In this document: positions 26,279 to 34,638 of the stretch, piece after piece
Layout: the number at the start of each line of letters is the position of its first letter
Numbering within the stretch: position 1 is the first letter of the stretch
Assembly (NCBI RefSeq): GCF_003946675.1
Contig: NZ_RHOT01000023.1
Coordinates: forward strand, 1 to 39,065
Length of the DNA: 39,065 nucleotides
Source: Lapidilactobacillus gannanensis
GTDB lineage: Bacteria; Bacillota; Bacilli; Lactobacillales; Lactobacillaceae
Direction of reading: 5' to 3'
Notes under the pieces: generated by a model
Database searches by the model: none
Told to the model about the DNA's origin: nothing
Seen by the model: only the letters and a program-made list of their open reading frames with translations
Program-made: the position numbers and the translations under genes

Positions 26279-27155
26279 TCTTTTAAAATGGCTAACGCTA
26301 CCGTTGTTGTTGACGCTGCTAGTTACTGGAATCTATTACTGGAGTTATCAACGTTTATTAACCGGGCAGGATCAAACACAGTATCAATTAACTAAGAAAC
26401 AGATTAAGCATCACTTAAAACAGACCTCTGTGTCAAATTCTGGACAGCTTAAACAAGCTCAGTTAATTACTGATGCCAACACCCGAGATCTGTTGTCGGC
26501 ACGAACTCAGTTTCAACAATTGGTAGCGACGCAAGGAATTGGCGAATTGTCAATTCCAAAAGTGGCAATCAAGCTACCAATATTTAGCACGCCCACGATG
26601 GCAACATTGAGTGCCGGCGTGGCTCGCTATTTTCCACAACGGGCTCTTGATGCCAGTGGGAATCAAGTACTGATTGCCCATAATTTTGATGGTGCTGATG
26701 TTTTACTACAACGAATTAATCAGCTACAACGCGGTGATCATCTGTTTATTACCAATCAGAGTAAAATTTATGATTACCAAGTTCAACAAAATCAGGTTGT
26801 GGCACAGTCACAGGTATCTGTCTTGGATAATGTTCAAACTACTGCTCAACTGACTTTAATTCGCTGCGAGGGTGGCGCGCAAACGCCCTGGCGCCGGGTT
26901 GTGGTGGGACGGTTAGTTGCTCAACGACCAATTACACAGAGGTTAAGCAAGATTGGGTTAAGTGTTGATACTAATAATTTAACCAATGAGACACAATTAT
27001 CAGTAGTTCAGACGAATTTTGAGCAGCTAACCATATTTGTTAGCAGTCATGTCTTTAACTTTTCGTGGTTGATTAGTCTTTTGGGCTTGTTATTACTTAG
27101 TTGGTGGTTCGGAATTAGCGGTTATTTGCGAACAAATAATGATGGCAGTAATTGA
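26271..27155 (+). CDS. Second sortase, class-A-like with C-terminal membrane helix
   Basis: A 294-aa sortase overlapping the previous gene by eight bases (ATGAATAA); a GTG at 26262 is an alternative start. It has a membrane helix near the N-terminus, a 60-residue polar linker, then the core: GIGELSIPKVAIKLPIF and GVARYFPQ resemble class A, catalytic His137 is in LIAHNFDG, Cys199 in LTLIRCEGG and Arg208/209 in WRRVVVGR. The usual TLxTC is TLIRC here, with Arg before Cys. Another hydrophobic helix lies at the C-terminus, unusual for class A. It may act as the pilus housekeeping sortase or attach the minor pilin. A terminator follows. Confidence 0.85.
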   Translation: MNNLLKWLTLPLLLTLLVTGIYYWSYQRLLTGQDQTQYQLTKKQIKHHLKQTSVSNSGQLKQAQLITDANTRDLLSARTQFQQLVATQGIGELSIPKVAIKLPIFSTPTMATLSAGVARYFPQRALDASGNQVLIAHNFDGADVLLQRINQLQRGDHLFITNQSKIYDYQVQQNQVVAQSQVSVLDNVQTTAQLTLIRCEGGAQTPWRRVVVGRLVAQRPITQRLSKIGLSVDTNNLTNETQLSVVQTNFEQLTIFVSSHVFNFSWLISLLGLLLLSWWFGISGYLRTNNDGSN

Positions 27156-27223
27156 GTTGAAATCAGTGTAGTGGCTTTGATTATCAGTTAAGGAAATGAC
27201 TGTCAATAAATTGGCAAGTTATC

Positions 27224-27285
27224 AAAAAACGTTATGATAACCAGCATCTCATTATTGGGTGAGTGTTGATGTCATAACGTTTTTA
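27224..27285. terminator. Bidirectional terminator after the pilus locus
   Basis: AAAACGTTATGA pairs with TCATAACGTTTT around a long loop; it lies between the convergent sortase and GtrA genes. Confidence 0.75.
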
Positions 27286-27292
27286 AGTATTA

Positions 27293-27748
27293 TTAGATAT
27301 GGTGCTCAATTTCAGGTTTTTCGGATGGGGTACTTGTTTTTTTCTTGCGAAAAACCCAAATGCGCATTAGTACGAAATTAAACGGAATCGTGATGATCAG
27401 GGAAATCCAAGGAGCAATTTTAGCAGATAGGCCCCAAACATTGACCCATAGATGGGGGATGTACATGCTGATCAGCATGGCAATACCATAAGTAGTGTAA
27501 TATTTGACTAAAGTCCAAGCTGTGAAATGGTCACTCTTGAATACGTATTTGAAGTTTAAGTAAATTCCGAGAATCGAGGTCAAGAAAAAGCCTAAGCCAT
27601 TAGCCAATGAAGGGCCGATATACTGATAGGTCAAGTAGTAGATAATCATGGTCAGAATTGTGTTCAGACCACCAACTAGGCCAAACTTAACAAATTGTTG
27701 AATCAGTTTATTTTGGAGTAACCGTTTAATAAATAAGTTTTCTTTCAT
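27293..27748 (-). CDS. GtrA-family membrane protein
   Basis: A 151-aa protein of the GtrA family with four membrane helices. Family members are thought to help flip or supply lipid-linked sugars for cell-surface glycosylation. The N-terminal IQQFVKFGLVGGLNTILT and later NFKYVFKS and FNFVLMRIWVFRKK are typical. The start is taken at ATG 27748, which gives the usual family length; the frame extends to 27817 without a ribosome site. The ribosome site at the chosen start is also weak. It is a single gene. Confidence 0.85.
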   Translation of the reverse strand: MKENLFIKRLLQNKLIQQFVKFGLVGGLNTILTMIIYYLTYQYIGPSLANGLGFFLTSILGIYLNFKYVFKSDHFTAWTLVKYYTTYGIAMLISMYIPHLWVNVWGLSAKIAPWISLIITIPFNFVLMRIWVFRKKKTSTPSEKPEIEHHI

Positions 27749-27872
27749 GAGGACACTTACTTTCGTCGTTTTTCTAAAAAATATATTAGGTTCATGGCAC
27801 GACTGGCGTGAGAACAATTAATAAACTTGCTAATTCGTAATTAAAATAGAAATTGTTTTTTTGCTACCTAAT

Positions 27873-27917
27873 AAAAAACGACAATCTGGAGATATTCCCC
27901 ATAATTGTCGCTTTTTT
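27873..27917. terminator. Terminator after tRNA-Ala
   Basis: On the minus strand GCGACAAT pairs with ATTGTCGT and is followed by six T. It lies nine bases past the tRNA 3' end. Confidence 0.85.
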
Positions 27918-27925
27918 CACGTCAA

Positions 27926-27998
27926 TGGATCCTGGCGGATTCGAACCGCTGACCTCTTACATGCGAAGCAAGCGCTCTCCCAACTGAGCTAAGGACCC
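27926..27998 (-). tRNA. tRNA-Ala, anticodon CGC
   Basis: A 73-nt cloverleaf: acceptor stem GGGTCCT/AGGATCC with the G3-U70 pair that identifies alanine tRNAs, D arm GCTC/GAGC, anticodon stem CTTGC/GTAAG with loop TTCGCAT (anticodon CGC, reading GCG), T arm GCGG/CCGC with loop TTCGAAT. Discriminator A73. CCA is not encoded. Confidence 0.95.
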
Positions 27999-28036
27999 AA
28001 TACGTGTTTTATTTTACCGCAAATTTAGTACTTTGA

Positions 28037-29419
28037 CTAGTCTTTCTCAGCAGATGTTGCAGCTAATTCTGGTTCAGCTGGTACTGGTGTTACGCTAACC
28101 GTGAACCAGTTCATGAAACCGTGCTCGATTTCAGTGAGTTTGAATGTAAACTGCCCAATGTTTTCTGTTTCGCTGACTTTTAAATTAGGATAATTCTCCA
28201 TGAAGAAGCCACCAACTGTAATAATATCGGACTCTTGAAAGGCTGGTAATTTCGTATGGAAGTAGCGTTCAAAGTCATACAAGGTGGCCTTGCCACTGAC
28301 CTTCACGCTGCCATCGTCTTGCTTAATAATATAGTCATCGGAAACATCGTCAATTTCATCATGAACGGCGCCAAATAATTCTTCATAAATATCCTTATCA
28401 GTTACCACGCCACTAGTCCCACCATATTCATCGACAACGACAACGATTGGTGTTTGTTTCTTCAGCATCAACTGTAGAATTTCATCGATCGGCATACTTT
28501 CTGGCACAGTAATCAAGGCTCGTAAAATACGACTAACACCTAAACTGCCATTAACTTGATTCTGTTGCACAATATCATGAGAATAAATATAACCGATTAA
28601 ATTATCCTTGTCGTTATCTCGTGTCACAGGAATACGGCTGTAACCTTCTGACAGGTAAACGCCTAACGCCTCGTGAACAGTCTGTGAAACATCGATTACG
28701 GTCAGTTGGGTACGGTCAGTCATAATGTCTTTAGCAATTCGGTCGTTTAACTCGAAAGCTCGTTCCATGTAAAGTAAGTCATTTTTATCCAAACTACCAC
28801 CAGAAACGGCTACTTTGGATAAGTTCAAAATCTCGGATTGCGAGAAGACTTCATTTTCCTCATTAGCGACTTGCATGCCCAACATCCGCACAATTCCAGA
28901 AGCTGAAACGTTCAGCAGCCAGACAAAAGGATAGAAAATTTTATGGAACCAGAATAGTGGCGTTACGACAGCCATCAGTACTTTTAATGGCATATCGATA
29001 CTGATATTCTTCGGCACGATTTCGGTAATAACCACTTCCAAATAGGTTAAGAGGATGACACCAACGACAGCGCCCAGCGCACTTAAAGAATTACCAGAAG
29101 CAAAGTGTGCCCAACCGAAGAAATCAACTAATAACTGTTCGATAGTCGTCTCACCAATCCAACCTAGGATAATCCCAGTTAAACTTGTGCCGACTTGGGT
29201 AGTTGATAAATATTCGTTTAAGCTCTGCACCATTTTCAGTGCCCGCTTCAACTTCCGCTGATTACCGTTGTTTTTGTCGAGTAGTTCCTCGATTTGACTA
29301 CTCCGGGTTTGAACTAACGCAAATTCAGCAGCAACAAAGAAAGTTGCCGCAATAAACGTAATAACAATAATAAGTAAATTAGTCGAGATGGTATTTGCAC
29401 TCACAGAAGAAAGCCCCAT
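28037..29419 (-). CDS. CNNM/CorC-type membrane protein (DUF21, CBS pair, CorC_HlyC domain)
   Basis: A 460-aa member of the family often called hemolysin-like. It has an N-terminal DUF21 region with three or four membrane helices (about 10-185), then a CBS pair (about 210-330; DIMTDRTQLTVID and PIVVVVDEYGGTSGVVTDKDI) and a C-terminal CorC_HlyC transporter-associated domain (about 350-435). Characterised relatives export or control Mg2+ or act at the membrane; haemolysis is not implied. No clear ribosome site precedes ATG 29419; GTG 29404 is an alternative. The tRNA gene lies 39 bases downstream and may be cotranscribed. Confidence 0.9.
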   Translation of the reverse strand: MGLSSVSANTISTNLLIIVITFIAATFFVAAEFALVQTRSSQIEELLDKNNGNQRKLKRALKMVQSLNEYLSTTQVGTSLTGIILGWIGETTIEQLLVDFFGWAHFASGNSLSALGAVVGVILLTYLEVVITEIVPKNISIDMPLKVLMAVVTPLFWFHKIFYPFVWLLNVSASGIVRMLGMQVANEENEVFSQSEILNLSKVAVSGGSLDKNDLLYMERAFELNDRIAKDIMTDRTQLTVIDVSQTVHEALGVYLSEGYSRIPVTRDNDKDNLIGYIYSHDIVQQNQVNGSLGVSRILRALITVPESMPIDEILQLMLKKQTPIVVVVDEYGGTSGVVTDKDIYEELFGAVHDEIDDVSDDYIIKQDDGSVKVSGKATLYDFERYFHTKLPAFQESDIITVGGFFMENYPNLKVSETENIGQFTFKLTEIEHGFMNWFTVSVTPVPAEPELAATSAEKD

Positions 29420-29727
29420 TATTTATAATAGATTACTGACGATTTGCCAGTGACAAGTGATGTGTCGAACGCGACAATCATCACTGTTCCTACCTATTCT
29501 AACATGTTTTAAGGCATTGGTTTAGTTTTATCAAGTGGCTGCTAGTTGACAAGCAACAATCAGGGGCCAATTTGGTGACAGCCTGGCTATTTTATGTGAC
29601 GGCTTAGCTGCGCATTCTAGTAGGACTTTAACGTAAAGATGCCGGTTCCTAACCGATTGCTGCTTGCTAAATCGGTCAAGTGAGGGGACTGAGCCAAATA
29701 ATTCGCCGAATCTTGATAGGCTAACGG
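29420..29727. other. Divergent intergenic region with a short hairpin
   Basis: About 300 bp between divergent genes. It holds an imperfect hairpin at 29457-29484 (GTGAT with ATCAC, GTCG with CGAC), 38 bp before the CNNM-type gene, which may be an operator or leader structure. Nothing else was recognised. Confidence 0.4.
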
Positions 29728-29756
29728 TTGCACGGCGTTATAACGGACGCTATAAT
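29728..29756 (+). promoter_or_regulatory. Promoter of the MerR-like gene
   Basis: TTGCAC (29728-29733), a 17-base spacer and TATAAT (29751-29756). The first in-frame TTG and ATG codons of the reading frame fall inside these elements, so they cannot be the translation start. Confidence 0.75.
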
Positions 29757-29787
29757 GAAATTAGTTGAAATTACAGGGGTGAAACAA

Positions 29788-30597
29788 TTGGCAACAGAAA
29801 CAAATCAACAATATATGCCAGCTGACTTGGCAAAACTACTTCATATTAGTGTGCCAACTTTACGTAAGTATTCGTTATTAGTCGAGAAGGTAACTAATAA
29901 TTCCAATTACTTTACAAGAAATCAACAGAATGTTCGCTCGTATACTGAGAAGAATCTGATTGATTTACAAAAATTAGTGGCGCTGAGTAAGCAGCGGGAT
30001 ATGACTTTGCAATCAGCAGCACAACAGATTTTTGCTAAGGGCAATCAACAACAGATTATTACTTCAGCGGCGCAACTAAATAACCGTGATGATCAGGCAC
30101 AACTATGGGAACTTTGCCAGCGTCTGAAGGGTGAGGTCTTAACAACGAGACAACGTTTGATCAAGCTTGAAGAAAGAATCGCTCAATTAGAGGCACGACC
30201 AACTTTGGCTGGTACACAACCAGTGGCCCCTAATCCAGAAGCTAACTTGGCTGCCGATCCCACTGGTGCCGCGGCTGATGCTGCCTTGATCGAACAGACT
30301 GTTGCCAAGAACGCGGCGACCACACAAACAGTTTCTAAAGAGGATCCAGTTGATCCAGAACCCGAAACGGCCGCAGAGTCAACGACTGATAGTGGCTTAA
30401 AATTCACCGAACCGTTACCCAGCGATGATCCTGCCGCTGCCGAAAGTGCGACTCACCATTTGACTTTTGACGACGAAAAGGGCACTAACGACCAAGAACA
30501 GGTATATGATCATCCGCATAGTTTGGCGGACATGCAATTACCTGATGATAACAAAACTAAGAAACAATCTTGGTGGCATCGCGTAACCGGTAAGTAG
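29788..30597 (+). CDS. MerR-like HTH protein with coiled coil and acidic linker
   Basis: A 269-aa protein. The start is TTG 29788, eight bases after AGGGG; earlier start codons lie in the promoter. Residues about 8-75 form a MerR/RacA-like winged helix (MPADLAKLLHISVPTLRKYS... NVRSYTEKNLIDLQKL). Next is a coiled coil (about 110-150, LWELCQRLKGEVLTTRQ and LIKLEERIAQLEARP), then about 100 Ala/Pro/Asp/Glu-rich residues that look disordered, and a basic, Trp-rich tail (KKQSWWHRVTGK) that could touch the membrane. There is no effector-binding domain. The layout resembles RacA-like chromosome-anchoring proteins, but function is inferred only. aroD follows 13 bases downstream. Confidence 0.75.
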   Translation: MATETNQQYMPADLAKLLHISVPTLRKYSLLVEKVTNNSNYFTRNQQNVRSYTEKNLIDLQKLVALSKQRDMTLQSAAQQIFAKGNQQQIITSAAQLNNRDDQAQLWELCQRLKGEVLTTRQRLIKLEERIAQLEARPTLAGTQPVAPNPEANLAADPTGAAADAALIEQTVAKNAATTQTVSKEDPVDPEPETAAESTTDSGLKFTEPLPSDDPAAAESATHHLTFDDEKGTNDQEQVYDHPHSLADMQLPDDNKTKKQSWWHRVTGK

Positions 30598-30610
30598 GGC
30601 GAGCGCCAAA

Positions 30611-31327
30611 ATGAGAAATCCGTCTAAAATTGCTGTCTCGCTCACTGCCACTAACAGCAGTGAGTTGAGTCAGCAGTTAGCCAAACTGGCTCAAGCCCAG
30701 TTGCGACACCCATTACTGGTAGAGTGGCGATTAGATTATTGGCAAAACTGGTCTAACTTATTACGCGGCTATCAACTACTGCGACAGCAGATCCTGCCGC
30801 AGCAATTGATCATAACATTGCGTACTAAAGTTGCTGGTGGTCAGTTGAATTTGACTACTACTGCCTATCAAGAACGGCTTTTACAGTGGCTGCCGCAGTT
30901 ATCGGCAGCTTATTGGGATGTGCAGTGGTTACCAACGATGACTGAGTTTTCGCAACAATTACGACAACTAGCTGGTAACCGACAACGTTTTATTTGGAGT
31001 TGCCATGGTTTAGTAGCAAAATCTTATTTGCAAAATTTAACTATTTTGCGTAAAATGGCGACAACCGCTGCACCAACTGATTATTTGAAGTTAGCGGTGG
31101 TTAGTCGTAATAACGCCGATACATTAGCGCTGCTAACGGCGACGTGGCAGGCATATCATGAGCTTTCACAGCCTTTGATCACCATGGCCATGGGTGCTAG
31201 CGGTCAAAGTTCGCGCATAATTGGGCCACTATTTGGTTCCCAAGTGAGTTTCGGTGCTTTAACGGCGACTGGCTCAGCACCAGGGCAACTACCATTGCAT
31301 CAATTGGATCAAATTCTCCTTGATTAG
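30611..31327 (+). CDS. aroD: Type I 3-dehydroquinate dehydratase
   Basis: A 238-aa class I dehydroquinase of the shikimate pathway (3-dehydroquinate to 3-dehydroshikimate), acting through a Schiff base. Family residues are Glu39 and Arg41 (EWRLDY), Arg71 (TLRTK), catalytic His132 (SCHGL), Schiff-base Lys160 (LKLAVVS), Arg202 (GQSSRIIGP) and Gln226 (SAPGQLP). The length is normal. It probably shares the promoter of the MerR-like gene. No other aro gene is nearby, so it stands apart from the main aromatic cluster. It overlaps the upstream reading-frame extension of the next gene, not its likely start. Confidence 0.95.
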   Translation: MRNPSKIAVSLTATNSSELSQQLAKLAQAQLRHPLLVEWRLDYWQNWSNLLRGYQLLRQQILPQQLIITLRTKVAGGQLNLTTTAYQERLLQWLPQLSAAYWDVQWLPTMTEFSQQLRQLAGNRQRFIWSCHGLVAKSYLQNLTILRKMATTAAPTDYLKLAVVSRNNADTLALLTATWQAYHELSQPLITMAMGASGQSSRIIGPLFGSQVSFGALTATGSAPGQLPLHQLDQILLD

Positions 31328-31352
31328 TTCTGTTTCGCAAGAAAGGACCACT

Positions 31353-32150
31353 ATGAAACAATTCAGAAAATTTCTGTTACTACTATTACCATTGATTTTT
31401 CTACTGACTGCTTGTCAAAGTCAAACAACCACCAAGAATAGTGGCCGTACTTCCTCCAGCAGTAAGCAAACCAGTACTTCAAGCAAAACAACTAGCAACA
31501 AGAAAGTCAAATTAACGACGGTGCCGTTAATTGGCACTTGGACAACAAGTGCTGGGGTGAAATTTACTTTTAATCCTGACGGTAAGTGGATTTATGAGAC
31601 TAGTAATGGTGCTAAGACTGACGGAACTTTCCAAATTGCTGGTGCAACTGGCCGTGATGTTTTAGTAAAACTACACGGTTTGGATCAGGATATTGGTGGC
31701 ATTGGTAATTATTTAGGTGTCCGTTTTGATACAACTAAGAAGAAGTTAATGATTGTTGGCTTCGGTCGCTTTACACTAACTGGTGAAGCAAGTCAGTTGA
31801 CAACCGATTTATTGTTGCCTAAAGCATTCTCAGGCACGCCGAATACCTTCCGTGAAGAATTAGTCGGTACTTGGATGAATACTGATGAGAGTGCCACAGA
31901 TGCGCTGACGACCAACTATAATCCTGATGGCACTTATGAACGCTACAGTAGTGTAAGCAAGCAGGTTGAAACTGGTAAGTTCATGGTTATTAGTAATCAT
32001 AGCGATAATAAGAAGCTTGAAATCAAATATACGCCGGCTACTGGTAAGGCCTATACAACTAGCTTCACGCGTGATAACGGGATCAGTCAATTGACTACCT
32101 CTAGCAAGGGAATTGTGACTACCTATGTGAAGAATCAGATTCCTGAATAA
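31353..32150 (+). CDS. Lipoprotein with two lipocalin-like repeats
   Basis: A 265-aa lipoprotein. The ATG at 31353 follows AAAGGA; the signal peptide ends at a lipobox LTAC, and a Ser/Thr/Lys-rich linker (about residues 25-55) spans the wall. The folded part has two copies of one pattern, LIGTWTTSAGVKFTFNPDGKW and LVGTWMNT...TNYNPDGTYERY, each followed by a G-F/K-F strand; both resemble small lipocalin-like beta domains. It is probably held on the outer membrane face. The ligand is unknown. It is cotranscribed with aroD, but I see no functional tie. Confidence 0.8.
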   Translation: MKQFRKFLLLLLPLIFLLTACQSQTTTKNSGRTSSSSKQTSTSSKTTSNKKVKLTTVPLIGTWTTSAGVKFTFNPDGKWIYETSNGAKTDGTFQIAGATGRDVLVKLHGLDQDIGGIGNYLGVRFDTTKKKLMIVGFGRFTLTGEASQLTTDLLLPKAFSGTPNTFREELVGTWMNTDESATDALTTNYNPDGTYERYSSVSKQVETGKFMVISNHSDNKKLEIKYTPATGKAYTTSFTRDNGISQLTTSSKGIVTTYVKNQIPE

Positions 32151-32325
32151 TGAGTTGTATTAATAGGCGACAAATAAACTTGGTAGATTAGGAATTTAGC
32201 TACTAATACTGGCCGCAAGAAATTGAGATATCAGGAATTAAAAGGAAAACAAATTTTCTGATGAAAGCTTTTTTTCAAAGAATAACCAATTTTATTTAAG
32301 ACGATCAGCCGTTGAGCATTAACGT
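32151..32325. other. Spacer with no recognisable feature
   Basis: This stretch runs from the lipoprotein stop to the bidirectional terminator at 32326; the gap continues to the end of queG at 32501. I see no gene in it. Confidence 0.5.
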
Positions 32326-32368
32326 AAAATAACGAACAATTCTGCGATAAGAATTGTTCGTTATTTTT
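32326..32368. terminator. Bidirectional intrinsic terminator
   Basis: AATAACGAACAATTCT pairs perfectly with AGAATTGTTCGTTATT around a six-base loop, with A and T runs outside. It lies between the convergent lipoprotein and queG genes. Confidence 0.9.
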
Positions 32369-32500
32369 GCGTAAAGCGATAGCAGTTGCCTTGGGACAAC
32401 ACTTTAACCACTGAAGTTCATTTGTTTTGTAGTAAAAAGCGATCGTCATGTTTTATGCAAATAACAACTGGCAGACTGAGCAGTATTATGTTGGTTACAC

Positions 32501-33667
32501 CTATTGTTGTTCAAGTGCTGCTAGTTTTGCTAAGGCCTGTTGATATTCCTGAATAATTTCCTGATTAGTGGGGTCTTCCTTAGCAAGGGCTTGCTTGAGA
32601 AAATCATTTAATACCGGATTAGCCTGTTCAGCTAATTCACCGACGGCCCAAGCTGCGGTTGCCCGGATAACTGGCCGTGGATCTGTGTCAATGACGGCCA
32701 GTAAATTTGGCAGGGCACTATGATCATGAAGATTGACCAATGCAATAATGGCATTACGTTGGAGCGGTTTTTTTCCGCGCCACGACCCGGCCATGGGACC
32801 AAATTTTAATTTAAAATCATGGTTACTAATACTTAAGAGTGGTACTAATTCGGGCATGACCGCCTCTGGATCAGGCTCCATATCTTCATGATAGTGATAA
32901 TCTTTCCCCTTATTAAAAGGACAGACGATTTGGCAAATATCACAACCATAAATTACATTACGAATGAGTGGCCGAAATTCTGCAGGCATTAACCCCTTGG
33001 TTTGCGTTTGGTAGGACAGACAGCGTTGCCCATTTAAACGGCCATCGCCCATTAACGCTTGAGGCGGACAAGCTTCAATGCAACGCCGGCAAGTACCACA
33101 TTGATTAGCCATTGGTTGATCAGGTGTCAAAGATAGATTGGTAATAATTTCGCCAAGGTAAACGTAGGAACCAAATTCAGGCGTTATTAATAGCCCATTG
33201 CGGCCGATGAAGCCTAACCCAGCACGTTGCGCCACAGCAACATCAATCAGCTCACCAGTGTCAACCATGGGCTTAAAAGTGATCTCTGTTGCTTGATCAG
33301 CCAGTTCCTTGATTTGGGCAATTAAAGCAGTCATTTTGTTGCGCAGAATTTGATGGTAATCGTCGCCCCAGGAAGCACGCGCAAATTGGCCACGGTGATA
33401 GTCAGTCCGCGGCGGCCGCTGCTTCATGCGAGTTGGGTAGGCCAAAGCAATCGCAATAATCGACTGTGGCTGGTCAAAAATTAAATCTGGATCTAAGCGT
33501 TCATCTAAGTTTTGATGTTCAAAACCGGTCGTATGGCCAGCAGCCTTTTGGGCAACTAAACTAGGCCGCAAATGTTCGAAATCTGCAGCCGTAGTGAAAC
33601 CAATTTTATCAATTCCAATTTCCTGACTGGCCGCAATAATCGCTTGTTTAAGTTGATCGTTAACCAA
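32501..33667 (-). CDS. queG: Epoxyqueuosine reductase
   Basis: A 388-aa QueG, the cobalamin-dependent iron-sulfur enzyme that makes the last step of queuosine on tRNA. Cluster ligands are Cys190, 193, 196 and 200 (CGTCRRCIEACP) and Cys216, 242, 245 and 249 (CDICQIVCP). The catalytic Asp is in MVDTGEL (Asp136). The C-terminus has HEAT-like repeats (about 300-380), as in the Gram-positive form. The start is TTG at 33667, directly after the stop of the upstream gene, with AAGGAG inside that gene's 3' end. It is cotranscribed with an ECF S component. Confidence 0.95.
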   Translation of the reverse strand: MVNDQLKQAIIAASQEIGIDKIGFTTAADFEHLRPSLVAQKAAGHTTGFEHQNLDERLDPDLIFDQPQSIIAIALAYPTRMKQRPPRTDYHRGQFARASWGDDYHQILRNKMTALIAQIKELADQATEITFKPMVDTGELIDVAVAQRAGLGFIGRNGLLITPEFGSYVYLGEIITNLSLTPDQPMANQCGTCRRCIEACPPQALMGDGRLNGQRCLSYQTQTKGLMPAEFRPLIRNVIYGCDICQIVCPFNKGKDYHYHEDMEPDPEAVMPELVPLLSISNHDFKLKFGPMAGSWRGKKPLQRNAIIALVNLHDHSALPNLLAVIDTDPRPVIRATAAWAVGELAEQANPVLNDFLKQALAKEDPTNQEIIQEYQQALAKLAALEQQ

Positions 33668-34201
33668 TTAATGATGCTCCTTCCGTGATAATTCAGGGAC
33701 TCGTCGTTGTAGTAGCGGAAATAAATAACGATCCATGAAATAATAGGTAATCCCAGTTGCCAAGCAGTAGGCTGTGTCAAAGGGTAACCCTTGCAAGTAA
33801 TAGGCTAGAAAATTTGGCAAATGATAAAATGGCACGTTAAACAGGGCATTCCAAAAGCCGAAGCTAAACGCTAATAGAGCGGCAATAACTGCTCGACTTA
33901 GACGCCATTTTTTTAGTACAAAAGTTTTACTAAGCAGTTGCCAAATCATGAAGATAATTAAATAAGCTATTATTTGAAAAAGCGTCCAAGGACCAACACC
34001 GCCAGTTCGAATATTGGCAGCCAGAACAGTTATTAACATTGTTAAACTACCCGCAACGCCACCGGCATAGCTTAAAATTAATAAGAAAAAAGCCAAAATC
34101 ATCGAGAAATTTGGTAACGCGGCAGTTAAGTAATTTAAGCCTACACCCAACGCGCCCATTAAAGCGATAAAAGTAATCCAGCGCACTGATTGTGTTCTCA
34201 T
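33668..34201 (-). CDS. ECF-type transporter S component (substrate-binding membrane subunit)
   Basis: A 177-aa membrane protein with about six hydrophobic helices (TFIALMGALGVGLNYL and LAFFLLILSYAGGVAGSLTMLI among them), typical of energy-coupling-factor S components, which bind a vitamin and dock on a shared ATPase module. The start is taken at ATG 34201 with GAGG upstream; an ATG at 34216 is less likely. The substrate is unknown. Its place just ahead of queG suggests cobalamin, the QueG cofactor, or a queuosine precursor. It does not look like the QueT family. No ECF ATPase or T component is in the window. Confidence 0.75.
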   Translation of the reverse strand: MRTQSVRWITFIALMGALGVGLNYLTAALPNFSMILAFFLLILSYAGGVAGSLTMLITVLAANIRTGGVGPWTLFQIIAYLIIFMIWQLLSKTFVLKKWRLSRAVIAALLAFSFGFWNALFNVPFYHLPNFLAYYLQGLPFDTAYCLATGITYYFMDRYLFPLLQRRVPELSRKEHH

Positions 34202-34272
34202 TGCAAGGTACCTCATTTAGTGTTTTATAATAATGTAAAATTAAATAATTCTTTCCAAAAATCTGTGCGCCT

Positions 34273-34302
34273 AATATAGAATAAAAGTGGTCCTAACGGC
34301 AA
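34273..34302 (-). promoter_or_regulatory. Possible promoter of the ECF S-queG operon
   Basis: On the minus strand TTGCCG (34302-34297), an 18-base spacer and TATATT (34278-34273). I searched the leader for preQ1 and cobalamin riboswitch signatures and saw none. Confidence 0.4.
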
Positions 34303-34376
34303 GCTGAATCAAGTTCCGTAGTTACTACCACCAACAATTAGAAAACGATTTTCTGAACCAATTTAGGTCAAGATTT

Positions 34377-34407
34377 AAGGAAAGATTTTTTTTAAGAACT
34401 TTCCTTG
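34377..34407. other. Short hairpin in the gap
   Basis: AAGGAAAG pairs with CTTTCCTT around a T-rich loop. No gene adjoins it closely; the role is unknown. Confidence 0.4.
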
Positions 34408-34475
34408 AAAAGTATACACTAGTTTGTTAGGATAGAGCTATAGGAATCACGCATTGCAACATCAAATAATTGATG

Positions 34476-34514
34476 TTCATAGTTTCGTCACAAAATCTTC
34501 ACACTTTCTTCACA
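34476..34514 (+). promoter_or_regulatory. Orphan PHO-box-like direct-repeat array
   Basis: Four hexamers at an exact 11-bp period: TTCATA (34476), GTCACA (34487), TTCACA (34498), TTCACA (34509). They match the PhoP-type box better than the array at 8206. No gene follows on this strand; a terminator begins 20 bp downstream. Confidence 0.6.
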
Positions 34515-34533
34515 TTTAGAAAATCCTAAGTAA

Positions 34534-34567
34534 TAGCAACCGTCAATTAAGATGGTTGCTATTTTTT
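34534..34567 (+). terminator. Terminator directly downstream of the orphan PHO-box array
   Basis: AGCAACC pairs with GGTTGCT, followed by a run of seven T. Any transcript started by the array would end here after a few dozen bases. Confidence 0.75.
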
Positions 34568-34638
34568 TGTGTCATTAAATGAAGTTAGGATAATTGCGAA
34601 TGACTATTTTGAATGATATTAGCAGCTGAAGTTTTAGA

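Noticed and set aside
32231..32449. 72-aa minus-strand frame
   Set aside because: It reads straight through the perfect terminator hairpin at 32326-32368 and lacks a ribosome site.
34202..34440. preQ1 or cobalamin riboswitch before the ECF S-queG operon
   Set aside because: No preQ1 aptamer pattern or B12-box-like sequence could be found on the minus strand.
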